Origin: Blastocatellia bacterium
Lineage (GTDB): Bacteria > Acidobacteriota > Blastocatellia > Chloracidobacteriales > JADJPF01
Length of the DNA stretch: 64,000 nucleotides
Assembly (NCBI GenBank): GCA_025057015.1
Contig: JANWYG010000007.1
Span: forward strand, 176,561-240,560
Direction: 5' to 3'
In this document: positions 28,517-36,186 of the stretch, in pieces
How the letters are laid out: each line of letters starts with the position of its first letter
Numbering within the stretch: the stretch's first letter is position 1
The notes under the pieces: model-generated
Told to the model about the DNA's origin: nothing
Seen by the model: only the letters and a program-made list of their open reading frames with translations
Database searches by the model: none
Made by a program: the position numbers and the translations under genes

Positions 28517-28548
28517 AGTGTTACACTGCAACACTGCAGTGTAACACT
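28517..28548 (+). terminator. Perfect 14-base hairpin after the cysteine-rich gene
   Basis: AGTGTTACACTGCA (28517-28530), loop ACAC, TGCAGTGTAACACT (28535-28548). It lies 15 bases after the stop codon. There is no U-run, so termination may rely on Rho, or the hairpin protects the 3' end. Confidence 0.5.
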
Positions 28549-28665
28549 GCTCCGTGAAAATTCCTCATTTAGCAGCTGGCTCGCTAGTCCTACTTTTTAC
28601 TTGCATAAATCGCAAAGCCCTAGTACTCTTTCGTTTCTCTAAGATTTTCATTAGGAAAAAGCTAA

Positions 28666-29232
28666 ATGTCTGAAAAATTAGAACAACTAGATCAAGTATT
28701 CGTAGGTCTTGTCAAAAAAAGTTGGCAGTACCACAACGAAGTGATACGCAACACCTACTTAGATGATATGTTGGTAGGTGCAGTCATAGCTTCCACAGTA
28801 GAAATAGGCTACTCATTGATAGATCTTAACTCGGACGGACAGAATCACTACTTACGCTTCGAGCATCTACCAACTAAAGTAAGAGTAATCTTTAGGTTAA
28901 AAAACTTGGCCGAGGACCTACTGACCGCCAAAGTGCTTGGTAGGCACGCGCAAGTGATCATAGGCTATGGCATAATGACTCCAAACTTTAGTTCTATTTG
29001 GCAAACACTTAAAGCAGAAATAAAGAGCTCCTTTCTAGATACTTCAGAACCTGGCATTATAACTTGCGATGCAGACATCACTGCAGGATATATCTATGCT
29101 CAAGTTACGCTGATCTTAAACCTAGATGATTACTTTAAGGCAAATTTTCAGATAGACCAAACTTTGCTCCAACAACACATTCAAGCAACGCTGCATTCAC
29201 TTGAAAAGTATCTGAGAGGCAGGTTGCAATAG
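28666..29232 (+). CDS. Unknown protein, first of a paralogous pair
   Basis: 188 residues, soluble, no signal peptide or membrane segment. The core alternates strands and helices: DDMLVGAVIAS, SDGQNHYLRFEH, a long beta stretch, then a C-terminal helix IQATLHSLEKYLRG. The next gene has the same order of elements (DEIMIGELVL, DSGQQYISFKL, LTNTLAELREALRK), so I infer that the two are old paralogues. The overall layout resembles small chaperone folds such as YbjN or type III secretion chaperones, but this is only a fold-level impression. The ribosome site is weak (AGGAAAAAGCTAA before ATG). Confidence 0.7.
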   Translation: MSEKLEQLDQVFVGLVKKSWQYHNEVIRNTYLDDMLVGAVIASTVEIGYSLIDLNSDGQNHYLRFEHLPTKVRVIFRLKNLAEDLLTAKVLGRHAQVIIGYGIMTPNFSSIWQTLKAEIKSSFLDTSEPGIITCDADITAGYIYAQVTLILNLDDYFKANFQIDQTLLQQHIQATLHSLEKYLRGRLQ

Positions 29233-29241
29233 GAGGAACTT

Positions 29242-29772
29242 GTGTTCTCTTTTCTTTCCAACTTTAAGCACAAACAAGAGATGCGAGAAAGTAAAGACGA
29301 GATCATGATAGGTGAGCTAGTACTCGCTATGCACCATCTCGGCGCACCTACGATAAGGCTCTATGCTGACAGTGGCCAGCAATACATCAGCTTCAAACTC
29401 GTCTCTGACCCTATTTTAAACTCTGTCACCATCATTTTAGACCGTAAGACTGGTGGTAGCGCCTTAGGAGAAATGCTCGTAGGAAACAAAGCTGTACTTA
29501 CCGTCCAGGCAGAAGTAAAAAACTACGTAGCTGATCCAGATGATTTGCTGCAAATGTACCGTACTGATCTGCAAAATATTTTCAGAGTCCCGCTGTTAGG
29601 AGATATCCGCCTAGATCATCAGCTCAACTCTGTTATGGCCACTAAAAAACTCATCATTGACATTGATCAATTCATCTTCAGCCACGAAAACCGCTTACGC
29701 TTGCACAGATTGCTAACAAATACCTTAGCAGAGCTAAGAGAAGCTCTGAGAAAATATAAGAAAACAAACTAG
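29242..29772 (+). CDS. Unknown protein, second of a paralogous pair
   Basis: 176 residues from a GTG with AGGAGG 5 bases upstream; the AGGAGG overlaps the stop region of the preceding gene, so the two are one operon. The N-terminus MFSFLSNFKHKQEM is amphipathic and could touch a membrane. The remainder parallels the previous protein in size and order of secondary elements, with weak identity. Two different paralogues in one operon suggest a heterodimer. Function is unknown. A hairpin and U-run follow the stop. Confidence 0.7.
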   Translation: MFSFLSNFKHKQEMRESKDEIMIGELVLAMHHLGAPTIRLYADSGQQYISFKLVSDPILNSVTIILDRKTGGSALGEMLVGNKAVLTVQAEVKNYVADPDDLLQMYRTDLQNIFRVPLLGDIRLDHQLNSVMATKKLIIDIDQFIFSHENRLRLHRLLTNTLAELREALRKYKKTN

Positions 29773-29780
29773 AGTCTGCT

Positions 29781-29806
29781 TTTTCCTTGGGAAAACTTCT
29801 TTTTTT
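29781..29806 (+). terminator. Rho-independent terminator after the paralogous pair
   Basis: TTTTCC-TTG-GGAAAA forms a short stem followed by CTTC and a run of T at 29800-29806, starting 9 bases after the stop codon. The stem is A/T-rich and may be weak. Confidence 0.45.
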
Positions 29807-29860
29807 GTAAGCGAAAGCTTTCTAAGTAGTCGCCCCCTACAGGGGGCTTCGCGCTTACAA
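29805..29860. other. Nested inverted repeat, possible structured RNA or REP-like element
   Basis: Outer arms TTGTAAGCG (29805-29813) and CGCTTACAA (29852-29860) are perfect, and an inner GCCCCC-TACA-GGGGGC hairpin lies at 29832-29847. It sits between convergent genes. The remaining bases to 29953 hold nothing I can identify. Confidence 0.4.
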
Positions 29861-29953
29861 TCAAGCGCAATAGATGCTACTAGCCGAAGGTACCGATATA
29901 ACTAGATTAAGTGCTTTAGCCTTGACCTATTACCTTCATCAACATCCACAAAA

Positions 29954-30460
29954 CTAACGAACCAGTGTACCTTCAAACTCCAGTTTAGATTTGCCTATCT
30001 CGATAAGAGGTTCCAGCTCGTAGACATTGCGATACCCGTAGATGTAAAGGGTAGTATAGGTGGAAAGGTTTAGCGCTGCAGCTGGCAACTTAGCAGGAAA
30101 CGGCCTTTCGGCACCCCTAAAATTGTTGTTGCAGTAAATAAGTATCCTAGTCTCTTTGTTCGGAATTAAACGCTCTAGCGAGGCTATATCTATATCAGGA
30201 AAACTTAGGTTAATTGCTCCTTTAACATGCATCTCGTCATACTTTTCTCTACTTCTTGCATCAAGCACTATCGTATTCGGCCCCTTACTCATCCTGATGA
30301 ATTCTTCTTCCGAAACAAGCCGATTAGCACGATGCGCAGCCGCTGCTCGTGCCATTTCGAGATGATAACTCATATCTATATTCGGATTACCCGATTGTTT
30401 ACGACCCTGCGCAAGTGCGATTGCGCTGATGAAAATTATTACAAGTAAAGGCCTCATCAT
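29954..30460 (-). CDS. Exported rhodanese-domain protein
   Basis: 168 residues with a signal peptide (1-18, ending ALAQG). The rhodanese fold covers about 50-150: VLDARSREKYDEMHVKGAINL is the typical entry, and the active loop is YCNNNFRGA with Cys110 and Arg115, so the enzyme is likely active in sulphur or thiol transfer. An 8-residue insertion distinguishes the C-terminal half. It acts in the periplasm. It is downstream of a TPR gene but separated by a good terminator, so it has its own promoter or depends on readthrough. Confidence 0.85.
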   Translation of the reverse strand: MMRPLLVIIFISAIALAQGRKQSGNPNIDMSYHLEMARAAAAHRANRLVSEEEFIRMSKGPNTIVLDARSREKYDEMHVKGAINLSFPDIDIASLERLIPNKETRILIYCNNNFRGAERPFPAKLPAAALNLSTYTTLYIYGYRNVYELEPLIEIGKSKLEFEGTLVR

Positions 30461-30474
30461 CTAGCTTCCTAGGT

Positions 30475-30512
30475 AAATAAAAAGAGCCTACCCAGATAAA
30501 GGCAGGCTCTTT
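30475..30512 (-). terminator. Rho-independent terminator after the TPR protein gene
   Basis: On the minus strand AAAGAGCCT (30512-30504) pairs with AGGCTCTTT (30489-30481), followed by TTATTT. It lies 11 bases past the stop of the gene at 30523-31512. It is the only minus-strand terminator here with a clear U-rich tail. Confidence 0.7.
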
Positions 30513-30522
30513 GTGGAGTTTT

Positions 30523-31512
30523 TTAGGGATTCGGAGTCGCTGCCGTAGCAGGAGGCTTAGCCAAAAGCGTATTGTTTGAACGAGCAAGCTCTATAGCATT
30601 TGCCAATTCAGCCTTAATTTTCTCACCCAGCGAGGTTCCGAAAGACTGAATGTCATACTCTAGTGCTGCTCTCAAAGACTTATAGGACTCGCTTTCTGTA
30701 AGCAGCAACGCCTTGGCATAGGTATCAGCTATCTTACTAAGCTGCTCTTTCGCCTGTAGACTTAGGGAGGAAGCTGGTTTCTTTGTCGATCGGTTTGCTT
30801 TTTGGTAAATAGCTACCTGAGCCTTACCAAGTAGATAATAAGCATAAGGCTCGTAAGGATTATTCTGCACAGCAATCGATAACCTCTCGACAGCAGCCTG
30901 CTCATCTTGATGATGATAAAGCGCTACTATTCCCAGTGCGCAGTTCATGTCAGCGACTACCGTAGGTAGATACGCCTTCCACCTGTCAGGCTTATAACCA
31001 TAGGGCATCTTGCCAGCTTCTACCAAGCCAAGAACTTCATGGGCATACTTTTCCGCATCAACGACGTAAGCCTTATCACCATAAAGCAGCTTGTTTGCTG
31101 ACACTGTAACCAGTTGCGTCATCACAAGCATATGATCAGGATACTCACTCAATGCCTTCCTACCTATATCAAAAGCAAGCTGCAGATCATTTAACCTTAT
31201 CGCTGCATTAACCATCCCTTGATATACCAGCGAACGCAAATCACTCTTCTCATATTTTTCCAGGAATTTAGCCGATTCTTCTAAGATCTCCTGGGGAGTC
31301 TGCTTAGCAACCACTCCGCTATAGCTCTTGTACTCGTCCTTAGAATCCGCCGCCGGTAAAGCCCGCCGCTGGAGATCTTGCATGCTGTCACCTACGGTCT
31401 CATATATGTAAACTATAGTTTCGCTGCCAAAATAATCAGTATCCTCAGCCAAAACGCTTGCTGACAAAAGTAGCAGCACTAAGGTAGGGCCTGCGACTCG
31501 CTTTAAAGCCAT
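30523..31512 (-). CDS. Exported TPR-like protein
   Basis: 329 residues with a signal peptide (about 1-22, LLLLSASVLAED). The body is helical with TPR-like repeats, clearest at DLQLAFDIGRKALSEYPDHM, CALGIVALYHHQDEQAAVERLSIAVQNNPYEPYAYYLLGKAQ and the following helix. It is expected to be a periplasmic scaffold. GGGGAGGAC precedes the ATG. No enzymatic motif is seen. It stands alone between the cyanophycinase-like gene and the rhodanese gene. Confidence 0.75.
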   Translation of the reverse strand: MALKRVAGPTLVLLLLSASVLAEDTDYFGSETIVYIYETVGDSMQDLQRRALPAADSKDEYKSYSGVVAKQTPQEILEESAKFLEKYEKSDLRSLVYQGMVNAAIRLNDLQLAFDIGRKALSEYPDHMLVMTQLVTVSANKLLYGDKAYVVDAEKYAHEVLGLVEAGKMPYGYKPDRWKAYLPTVVADMNCALGIVALYHHQDEQAAVERLSIAVQNNPYEPYAYYLLGKAQVAIYQKANRSTKKPASSLSLQAKEQLSKIADTYAKALLLTESESYKSLRAALEYDIQSFGTSLGEKIKAELANAIELARSNNTLLAKPPATAATPNP

Positions 31513-31597
31513 AAAATGTCCTCCCCTTCTAACCCTATAAACGGAAAGCAGATATAGTCTAACTTAATAAAAAACAAATAGCAAGCTCAGAAAGCAT

Positions 31598-33457
31598 TCA
31601 AGGTTGGATAGTCAGTACATACTCAGAAGTAGTACTCGCTCCACGATAGCTCTCTACCTCCACGTAGAACACAGCCATCTTACTACTTGTATTGGTATAA
31701 GTTAGAGATTCAGGTATTCCATAACCGCTGTTGACTGAACGAACCAAAGTATTCCCTTTACTGTTCATAAAGTAGAGATCATAGTCGCCAGCAGCAGGTA
31801 CTTGCAATGTGACTGTTACCCTCTGCCCAGGAGCAAGCTGTATCTTGAAATAATCCTTGTCAGCAGTTGAAGAGATATATCCCCTTACCGTCACTGGCAA
31901 AAAGGCCAAGTTTTGCGCGCTTGATCTACTGTCATTAGGCTCGACCTCCGCCAAAATACTTCCACCTGAAAAAATTAGTTCGCAAGTACGAGTGTTGTAC
32001 CTGTAGCCCTGAATCGAACTCTCAGCAAGTACATGTACCGTCAAGTTTGTCAACGCAGCAGCACGCAAACTCCCCCCACGGCTAGCATAGTTAGATATAA
32101 ACGGCGATAAACCTTTGTAGGTAGCTGTCTTACCACTTATCACTATAGTAGCAACCTCGCTGGCAGAACCGGCACGAGCAAACGACACTACATCCGGCTC
32201 AGAGGCCATGCGCGTAATTGCTCCTCCTCGGTGTACCAAAAAAGCAGTGTCAGAAGGTCTATCATACAGCGCTCGAAATATGGTCTCCTGCTTGTCCATC
32301 CGGTTATCGATGTTACCACAGTCAGTAAAGCCTATGGCATTTCTGATGTAGGTTGATAAGCTACTTGTTATCAACGAGTAGTCATTAGGATAGTAACTGG
32401 CTCTATAGTTAAACTTCGCTGCGTCAGCCTCGATCGCACCATCGATCGTGAGAGCCCCAGAATTTGCGCTACCACTGCCCGCATAGCTAACAGGCACCAC
32501 ACCGGCAGGCAGTACATCAGTAACGGGTACACGCCGGGTTAGGTCATAACGCCATCCGTGCGTTAAACGATCCAACACGAGATCTGTATAAAACAACGGT
32601 CGACCAGCAGTCCTTCTGAGTACGGAAGATGCACTCTCGCGCAAGAAAGCTACCTCACCTACGCCAACTACCTCGGCTATGCCGTTGCGTATCACCAGAC
32701 CTGTCTTCTGCTCAATACCTATAGCAAGCAAGTTACGATCAGCAAAGTCTTCTACAGCCTTAGCCATTATCCCTATCAGACGCCCCATCCGCGCACGCTG
32801 CGTATAGTGGGTATCTATAACTACCTTAGGCACAAACGAAAAGAAGTCAGCATGTATTCCTGAAGTTCCCGGTAGACTCGCGTCATTAAGATAACTTGTG
32901 TGTGAATCAGCTAACACATCTGTAGAAACAAGATCACGACCACCACTGAAACTGTACTCAGCTAGGCTCATCGCACCTGCACTGGTTCCACCTATTGCAC
33001 CTCCTCGCGAGGCAACCTGACGAATGTTGATCTCTAACAAAGTCTCGTTCCACTCATCATAGTAAACTCCTTGATCCCCACCTTTGATGAACACGACGTC
33101 ATAACCGCCTATTTCGTTTACCATAGAACTGTTGGCATCAGCGCGCCTCGGTATGTGGAAGTCCTTCGCTGCCACTTGCCTGCCTACCTGCGTTCCCAAC
33201 CAAACAAAATAATCTCTCAAAAAATTGTCTGCAGGCGGCTCCGTAGCTAGAATAGCTACTTTTACAACGCCATCACCATTTGTGTCCCCATTTTCTACCA
33301 ACCTCTTGTAAAGCAAATATGACCATGAACTTGTGTTTCCTATGTCCCCTTCGTACCCTCCACCAGCTACCACTACTACACCCTGTGAGTAAGCATTGAC
33401 CGAAGCAAGTAACATCCCAATTATTAATAAACATATTTGTCGTTTGCGCGCTAACAT
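31598..33457 (-). CDS. Exported cyanophycinase-like S51 peptidase with PPC domain
   Basis: 619 residues. A signal peptide (1-25) leads into a cyanophycinase-like fold: VVVVAGGGYEGD, VVFIKGGDQG and the nucleophile motif GGTSAGAM with Ser159. The middle (about 350-500) is unassigned. The C-terminus (about 505-619) is a bacterial pre-peptidase domain (VEPNDSRSSAQNL, DKDYFKIQLAPGQRVTVTL). Relatives cleave aspartyl dipeptides or cyanophycin; export suggests scavenging of peptides from outside. It is divergent from an RpiR-type regulator across shared inverted repeats, with a TATAAT (33501-33496, minus strand) as probable -10. Confidence 0.88.
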   Translation of the reverse strand: MLARKRQICLLIIGMLLASVNAYSQGVVVVAGGGYEGDIGNTSSWSYLLYKRLVENGDTNGDGVVKVAILATEPPADNFLRDYFVWLGTQVGRQVAAKDFHIPRRADANSSMVNEIGGYDVVFIKGGDQGVYYDEWNETLLEINIRQVASRGGAIGGTSAGAMSLAEYSFSGGRDLVSTDVLADSHTSYLNDASLPGTSGIHADFFSFVPKVVIDTHYTQRARMGRLIGIMAKAVEDFADRNLLAIGIEQKTGLVIRNGIAEVVGVGEVAFLRESASSVLRRTAGRPLFYTDLVLDRLTHGWRYDLTRRVPVTDVLPAGVVPVSYAGSGSANSGALTIDGAIEADAAKFNYRASYYPNDYSLITSSLSTYIRNAIGFTDCGNIDNRMDKQETIFRALYDRPSDTAFLVHRGGAITRMASEPDVVSFARAGSASEVATIVISGKTATYKGLSPFISNYASRGGSLRAAALTNLTVHVLAESSIQGYRYNTRTCELIFSGGSILAEVEPNDSRSSAQNLAFLPVTVRGYISSTADKDYFKIQLAPGQRVTVTLQVPAAGDYDLYFMNSKGNTLVRSVNSGYGIPESLTYTNTSSKMAVFYVEVESYRGASTTSEYVLTIQP

Positions 33458-33491
33458 TGATAACCCCTTGCTTGCTAACCTGAAGGATTTG

Positions 33492-33540
33492 TTACATTAT
33501 ATGCTAATACTGTAACTTCTATTACAATTTTCGATTGTAA
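33492..33540. promoter_or_regulatory. Two inverted repeats between cyanophycinase and rpiR-type genes
   Basis: TTACA (33492-33496) with TGTAA (33511-33515), and TTACAAT (33522-33528) with ATTGTAA (33534-33540). All four half-sites share TTACA/TGTAA. They overlap the presumed -10 of the peptidase gene. Likely operators for the adjacent SIS-domain regulator. Confidence 0.5.
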
Positions 33541-33574
33541 AGAAAAAAAGTTGCTAGTTGATAAGGAGAATGTT

Positions 33575-34408
33575 ATGAAGCTAAAGGAGAGGCTACTAGA
33601 GAGATACGGTGAAATGACGGAGAGCTTTCGCAAGTTAGCAGACTACGTACTAAACTCACCGGCCGAAATACCTATGCTTTCAAGTGCAGAGCTCGGACGC
33701 AGGCTTGGTTTAAGCAACGCAACGGTAATCAGATTTGCCCAGATGCTCGGATACGAAGGATACATAGACCTAAAGCGGGATCTATTGTCCGAGCTGAAAG
33801 AAGAACTAAAACCAGAAGAAAGATTTAAGATAGCAGGCCTTAGGGGACAAAAAGACATACTATTTCGCGTAGTTAAGCAAGATGTAGAAAACATCAATCA
33901 GACAATTTCCCGTTTGCGTCGTGACGAGTTCAGTAAGATCATCGAGCAGATATGTAAAGCCGATGAAGTATTCGCCTTAGGTGTAGGGCTTTCTGCCATA
34001 TTAGCCAGGACAACTTCATATCTGCTGCAGCAAGTCGGGGTTAATGCCATATCTTCTGACGCTGAAGTCACTCCCATCGAAGAAAAAATTATAAGACTTA
34101 ATAGCAACGATCTTTTAATAGTATTCTCGTTCCCACCCTACTCAAAAATAGTCCTAGAATTTGCCAACTTAGCTCACCAAGAAGGCATACCAATACTCTG
34201 CTTTACTGACAAGCCGACTTCTCCAGTAGGGCTCGTTTCGCAGCACAGACTGATCATAAGCAATGAAAACCTGCTGTATACGAACAGCTTCGCCGCCTTC
34301 TCTGTATTGATAAACGCAATAGCAACGGAAATAGCCCTGAGACACAAAAAACAACTAGTTAAAGAAAACGAGCGGATACTTAAGAACCTAGAAAGGTTCT
34401 ACCTGTGA
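33575..34408 (+). CDS. RpiR/MurR-family transcriptional regulator
   Basis: 278 residues from the ATG at 33575 with AAGGAG 6 bases before it. Residues 1-77 form an RpiR-type helix-turn-helix (SSAELGRRLGLSNATVIRFAQMLGYEGY), and a SIS domain follows (ALGVGLSAILARTTSYLLQQVG, LLIVFSFPPYSKIVLEFANLA). SIS domains bind phospho-sugars. Its position opposite an exported peptidase and next to matching inverted repeats suggests that it controls that gene and itself. The effector is unknown. The tail overlaps the methyltransferase gene by 10 bases. Confidence 0.92.
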   Translation: MKLKERLLERYGEMTESFRKLADYVLNSPAEIPMLSSAELGRRLGLSNATVIRFAQMLGYEGYIDLKRDLLSELKEELKPEERFKIAGLRGQKDILFRVVKQDVENINQTISRLRRDEFSKIIEQICKADEVFALGVGLSAILARTTSYLLQQVGVNAISSDAEVTPIEEKIIRLNSNDLLIVFSFPPYSKIVLEFANLAHQEGIPILCFTDKPTSPVGLVSQHRLIISNENLLYTNSFAAFSVLINAIATEIALRHKKQLVKENERILKNLERFYL

Positions 34409-35454
34409 GGTGAAAAAAGATAATGCGAAACAAACCACTCCCTACCACTGTTGTACCCCCAAAGCTCCGAGCAAGACATAAAAAAAATCCGCCAATAAGA
34501 AAACCATCGTAAGGCTTGCTCTTGACCGTAAGTATCAGCAAAAAGCTTAAGTATCTCAGAGCGATTCTTGTCCATATTTTCAAGCCATGCTTCTGCCGTT
34601 CGGCGATAATGCAGCCCACTTATCCGCCAATGTCGCTGCAGCCTAAAGTGCTGTTGGAAATATAGAAGCAGACGATCACTTGGCATCATGCCTCCTGTAA
34701 AAAAATGTTTTGATATCCAATCGGTTTCATCTTCGACTTCAAAAAAGTAGGCATGCTCACGATGAACAAACACGTGCACGAACAGCTTCCCTTCAGGCTT
34801 AACAATTCTTGCCAACCGCTCTAGCAGTTTTGCGTAGTTACGCATGTGCTCGAACATCTCTACCGATACTACACGATCAAAGCCCCGGTCGATAACAAAG
34901 TCGTTTATGTCAGCAGTGATCACTTCTAGGTTATTCAGACCTCGCAGCCGAGCCTGTTTCTCTATATACTCCCTTTGAGTGCGAGAATTAGAAAGAGCAG
35001 TGATTTTGCTCGTAGGGTACTGTTCGGCAACATAGAGAGAAAATGCCCCCCAACCACAGCCAAGATCCAATATCTGCTGTCCTTCAGATACCTGAGCACG
35101 CTCACAAGTAAGCCGTAACATCGCTTCCTCAGAAGCATCTAGATGAGACACAGCCTGCGGCCAGTAGCCGCAGCTGTACTTGAGATATCTCCCAAGCACG
35201 AGCTCATAGAATCGAGTAGGGACCTCGTAATGTTGCTCGTTTGCCGAAGCAGTTTCTATAGCTATAGGGGAAACAGACATATGCTCTAGAAGAGCATTGA
35301 AGCGCTCTTGTTCAGTTTCAGGATCAGCACAATACTGTTTTTCTAGCCTTTCTCGGAGAAGCCGCCTGATTGCTAGCCGTATCAACCAATCTGGCAAAAC
35401 ATCCCGGTCGAGCAGCCCAGCAAAGTTTTTGAGAAATAAACCTATGAGATTCAC
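34399..35454 (-). CDS. CFA-synthase-like SAM methyltransferase
   Basis: 351 residues. The class I methyltransferase core has ILDLGCGWGAFSLYVA (SAM loop), and the N-terminal HYEVPTRFYELVLG and SVEMFEHM match the cyclopropane-synthase superfamily, in the branch of coclaurine-N-methyltransferase-like proteins. It lacks the long N-terminal lipid-binding region of true CFA synthases. Last gene of the lipid operon; its start overlaps the desaturase stop by 4 bases. It may methylate an unsaturated acyl chain or a head group. Confidence 0.85.
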   Translation of the reverse strand: MNLIGLFLKNFAGLLDRDVLPDWLIRLAIRRLLRERLEKQYCADPETEQERFNALLEHMSVSPIAIETASANEQHYEVPTRFYELVLGRYLKYSCGYWPQAVSHLDASEEAMLRLTCERAQVSEGQQILDLGCGWGAFSLYVAEQYPTSKITALSNSRTQREYIEKQARLRGLNNLEVITADINDFVIDRGFDRVVSVEMFEHMRNYAKLLERLARIVKPEGKLFVHVFVHREHAYFFEVEDETDWISKHFFTGGMMPSDRLLLYFQQHFRLQRHWRISGLHYRRTAEAWLENMDKNRSEILKLFADTYGQEQALRWFSYWRIFFMSCSELWGYNSGREWFVSHYLFSPHR

Positions 35455-36185
35455 TTCTTCTGCTCAGCAAGTGCAACTATTCCCAAAAATGCCATCAATC
35501 TAATCAGGGGATATACAGGATCAAATTCAAACCAACGTACGGCGAAATTAACTCTATTCGGATAAGTATGATGGTTATTTTGAAACAGCTCACCTAGCAA
35601 CAAGACATCCCAAAAGAGAGTGTTTCGTGAATTGTCACGCGAGCGAGCAAAATTGCGATATCCTATCTTGTGACCACAGTAATTGACTATCGTTCCATGT
35701 ATCGGCCCCATCACATAGTGCATGGGTAAAAGAAGATACATCCACCAGTCAGTCGCAAAGTAGAAATAAAAAAGAGTATAAAGCGCTCCCCATCCTATTC
35801 TAACCAACCAACTATCAGCAACCTTTTCAAGCAGTGGCCACTCAGCGATATTCTCTGTAAACCGCTTTTCAGGAACTATATTTCCGACAAGTATCCCGTG
35901 GTAGACCTTCAGCATGCTCAACACCATAGCCACCAGTCCGCCCGTCACAGGAGTATGCGGATCCTTGTCTGTATCGCTATAAGCATGATGCATACGATGC
36001 ATTATGGCGTAGCTACGAGCGTTCAGAAACGAACTACCTTGAAAGATAAATGTCAGTAAATAAAAAGTCCTTTCCCAGAACTTGCTCATCTTAAACATCC
36101 TATGAGCAGCATATCTATGCAAAAAAAAGGTCTGGAAGAACAAAGAAGAAAACCAATGAACTACAAAGAAACAAATTATTACCAT
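35451..36185 (-). CDS. Membrane fatty-acid desaturase
   Basis: 244 residues, integral membrane di-iron desaturase. The three His boxes are HRYAAH (23-28), HRMHH (63-67) and NNHH near the end. It inserts a double bond into acyl-CoA or lipid-bound chains and needs O2 and reductant. It is at the short end for the family but all boxes are present. AGGA lies 8 bases before the ATG, one base after the cyclopropane-synthase stop. It can supply the unsaturated chain that the neighbouring methyltransferases need. Confidence 0.9.
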   Translation of the reverse strand: MVIICFFVVHWFSSLFFQTFFLHRYAAHRMFKMSKFWERTFYLLTFIFQGSSFLNARSYAIMHRMHHAYSDTDKDPHTPVTGGLVAMVLSMLKVYHGILVGNIVPEKRFTENIAEWPLLEKVADSWLVRIGWGALYTLFYFYFATDWWMYLLLPMHYVMGPIHGTIVNYCGHKIGYRNFARSRDNSRNTLFWDVLLLGELFQNNHHTYPNRVNFAVRWFEFDPVYPLIRLMAFLGIVALAEQKK

Positions 36186-36186
36186 T

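Noticed and set aside
28561..28620. Sigma54 promoter before the paralogous pair
   Set aside because: TGGCTCG occurs, but the GC at the required -12 spacing is absent.
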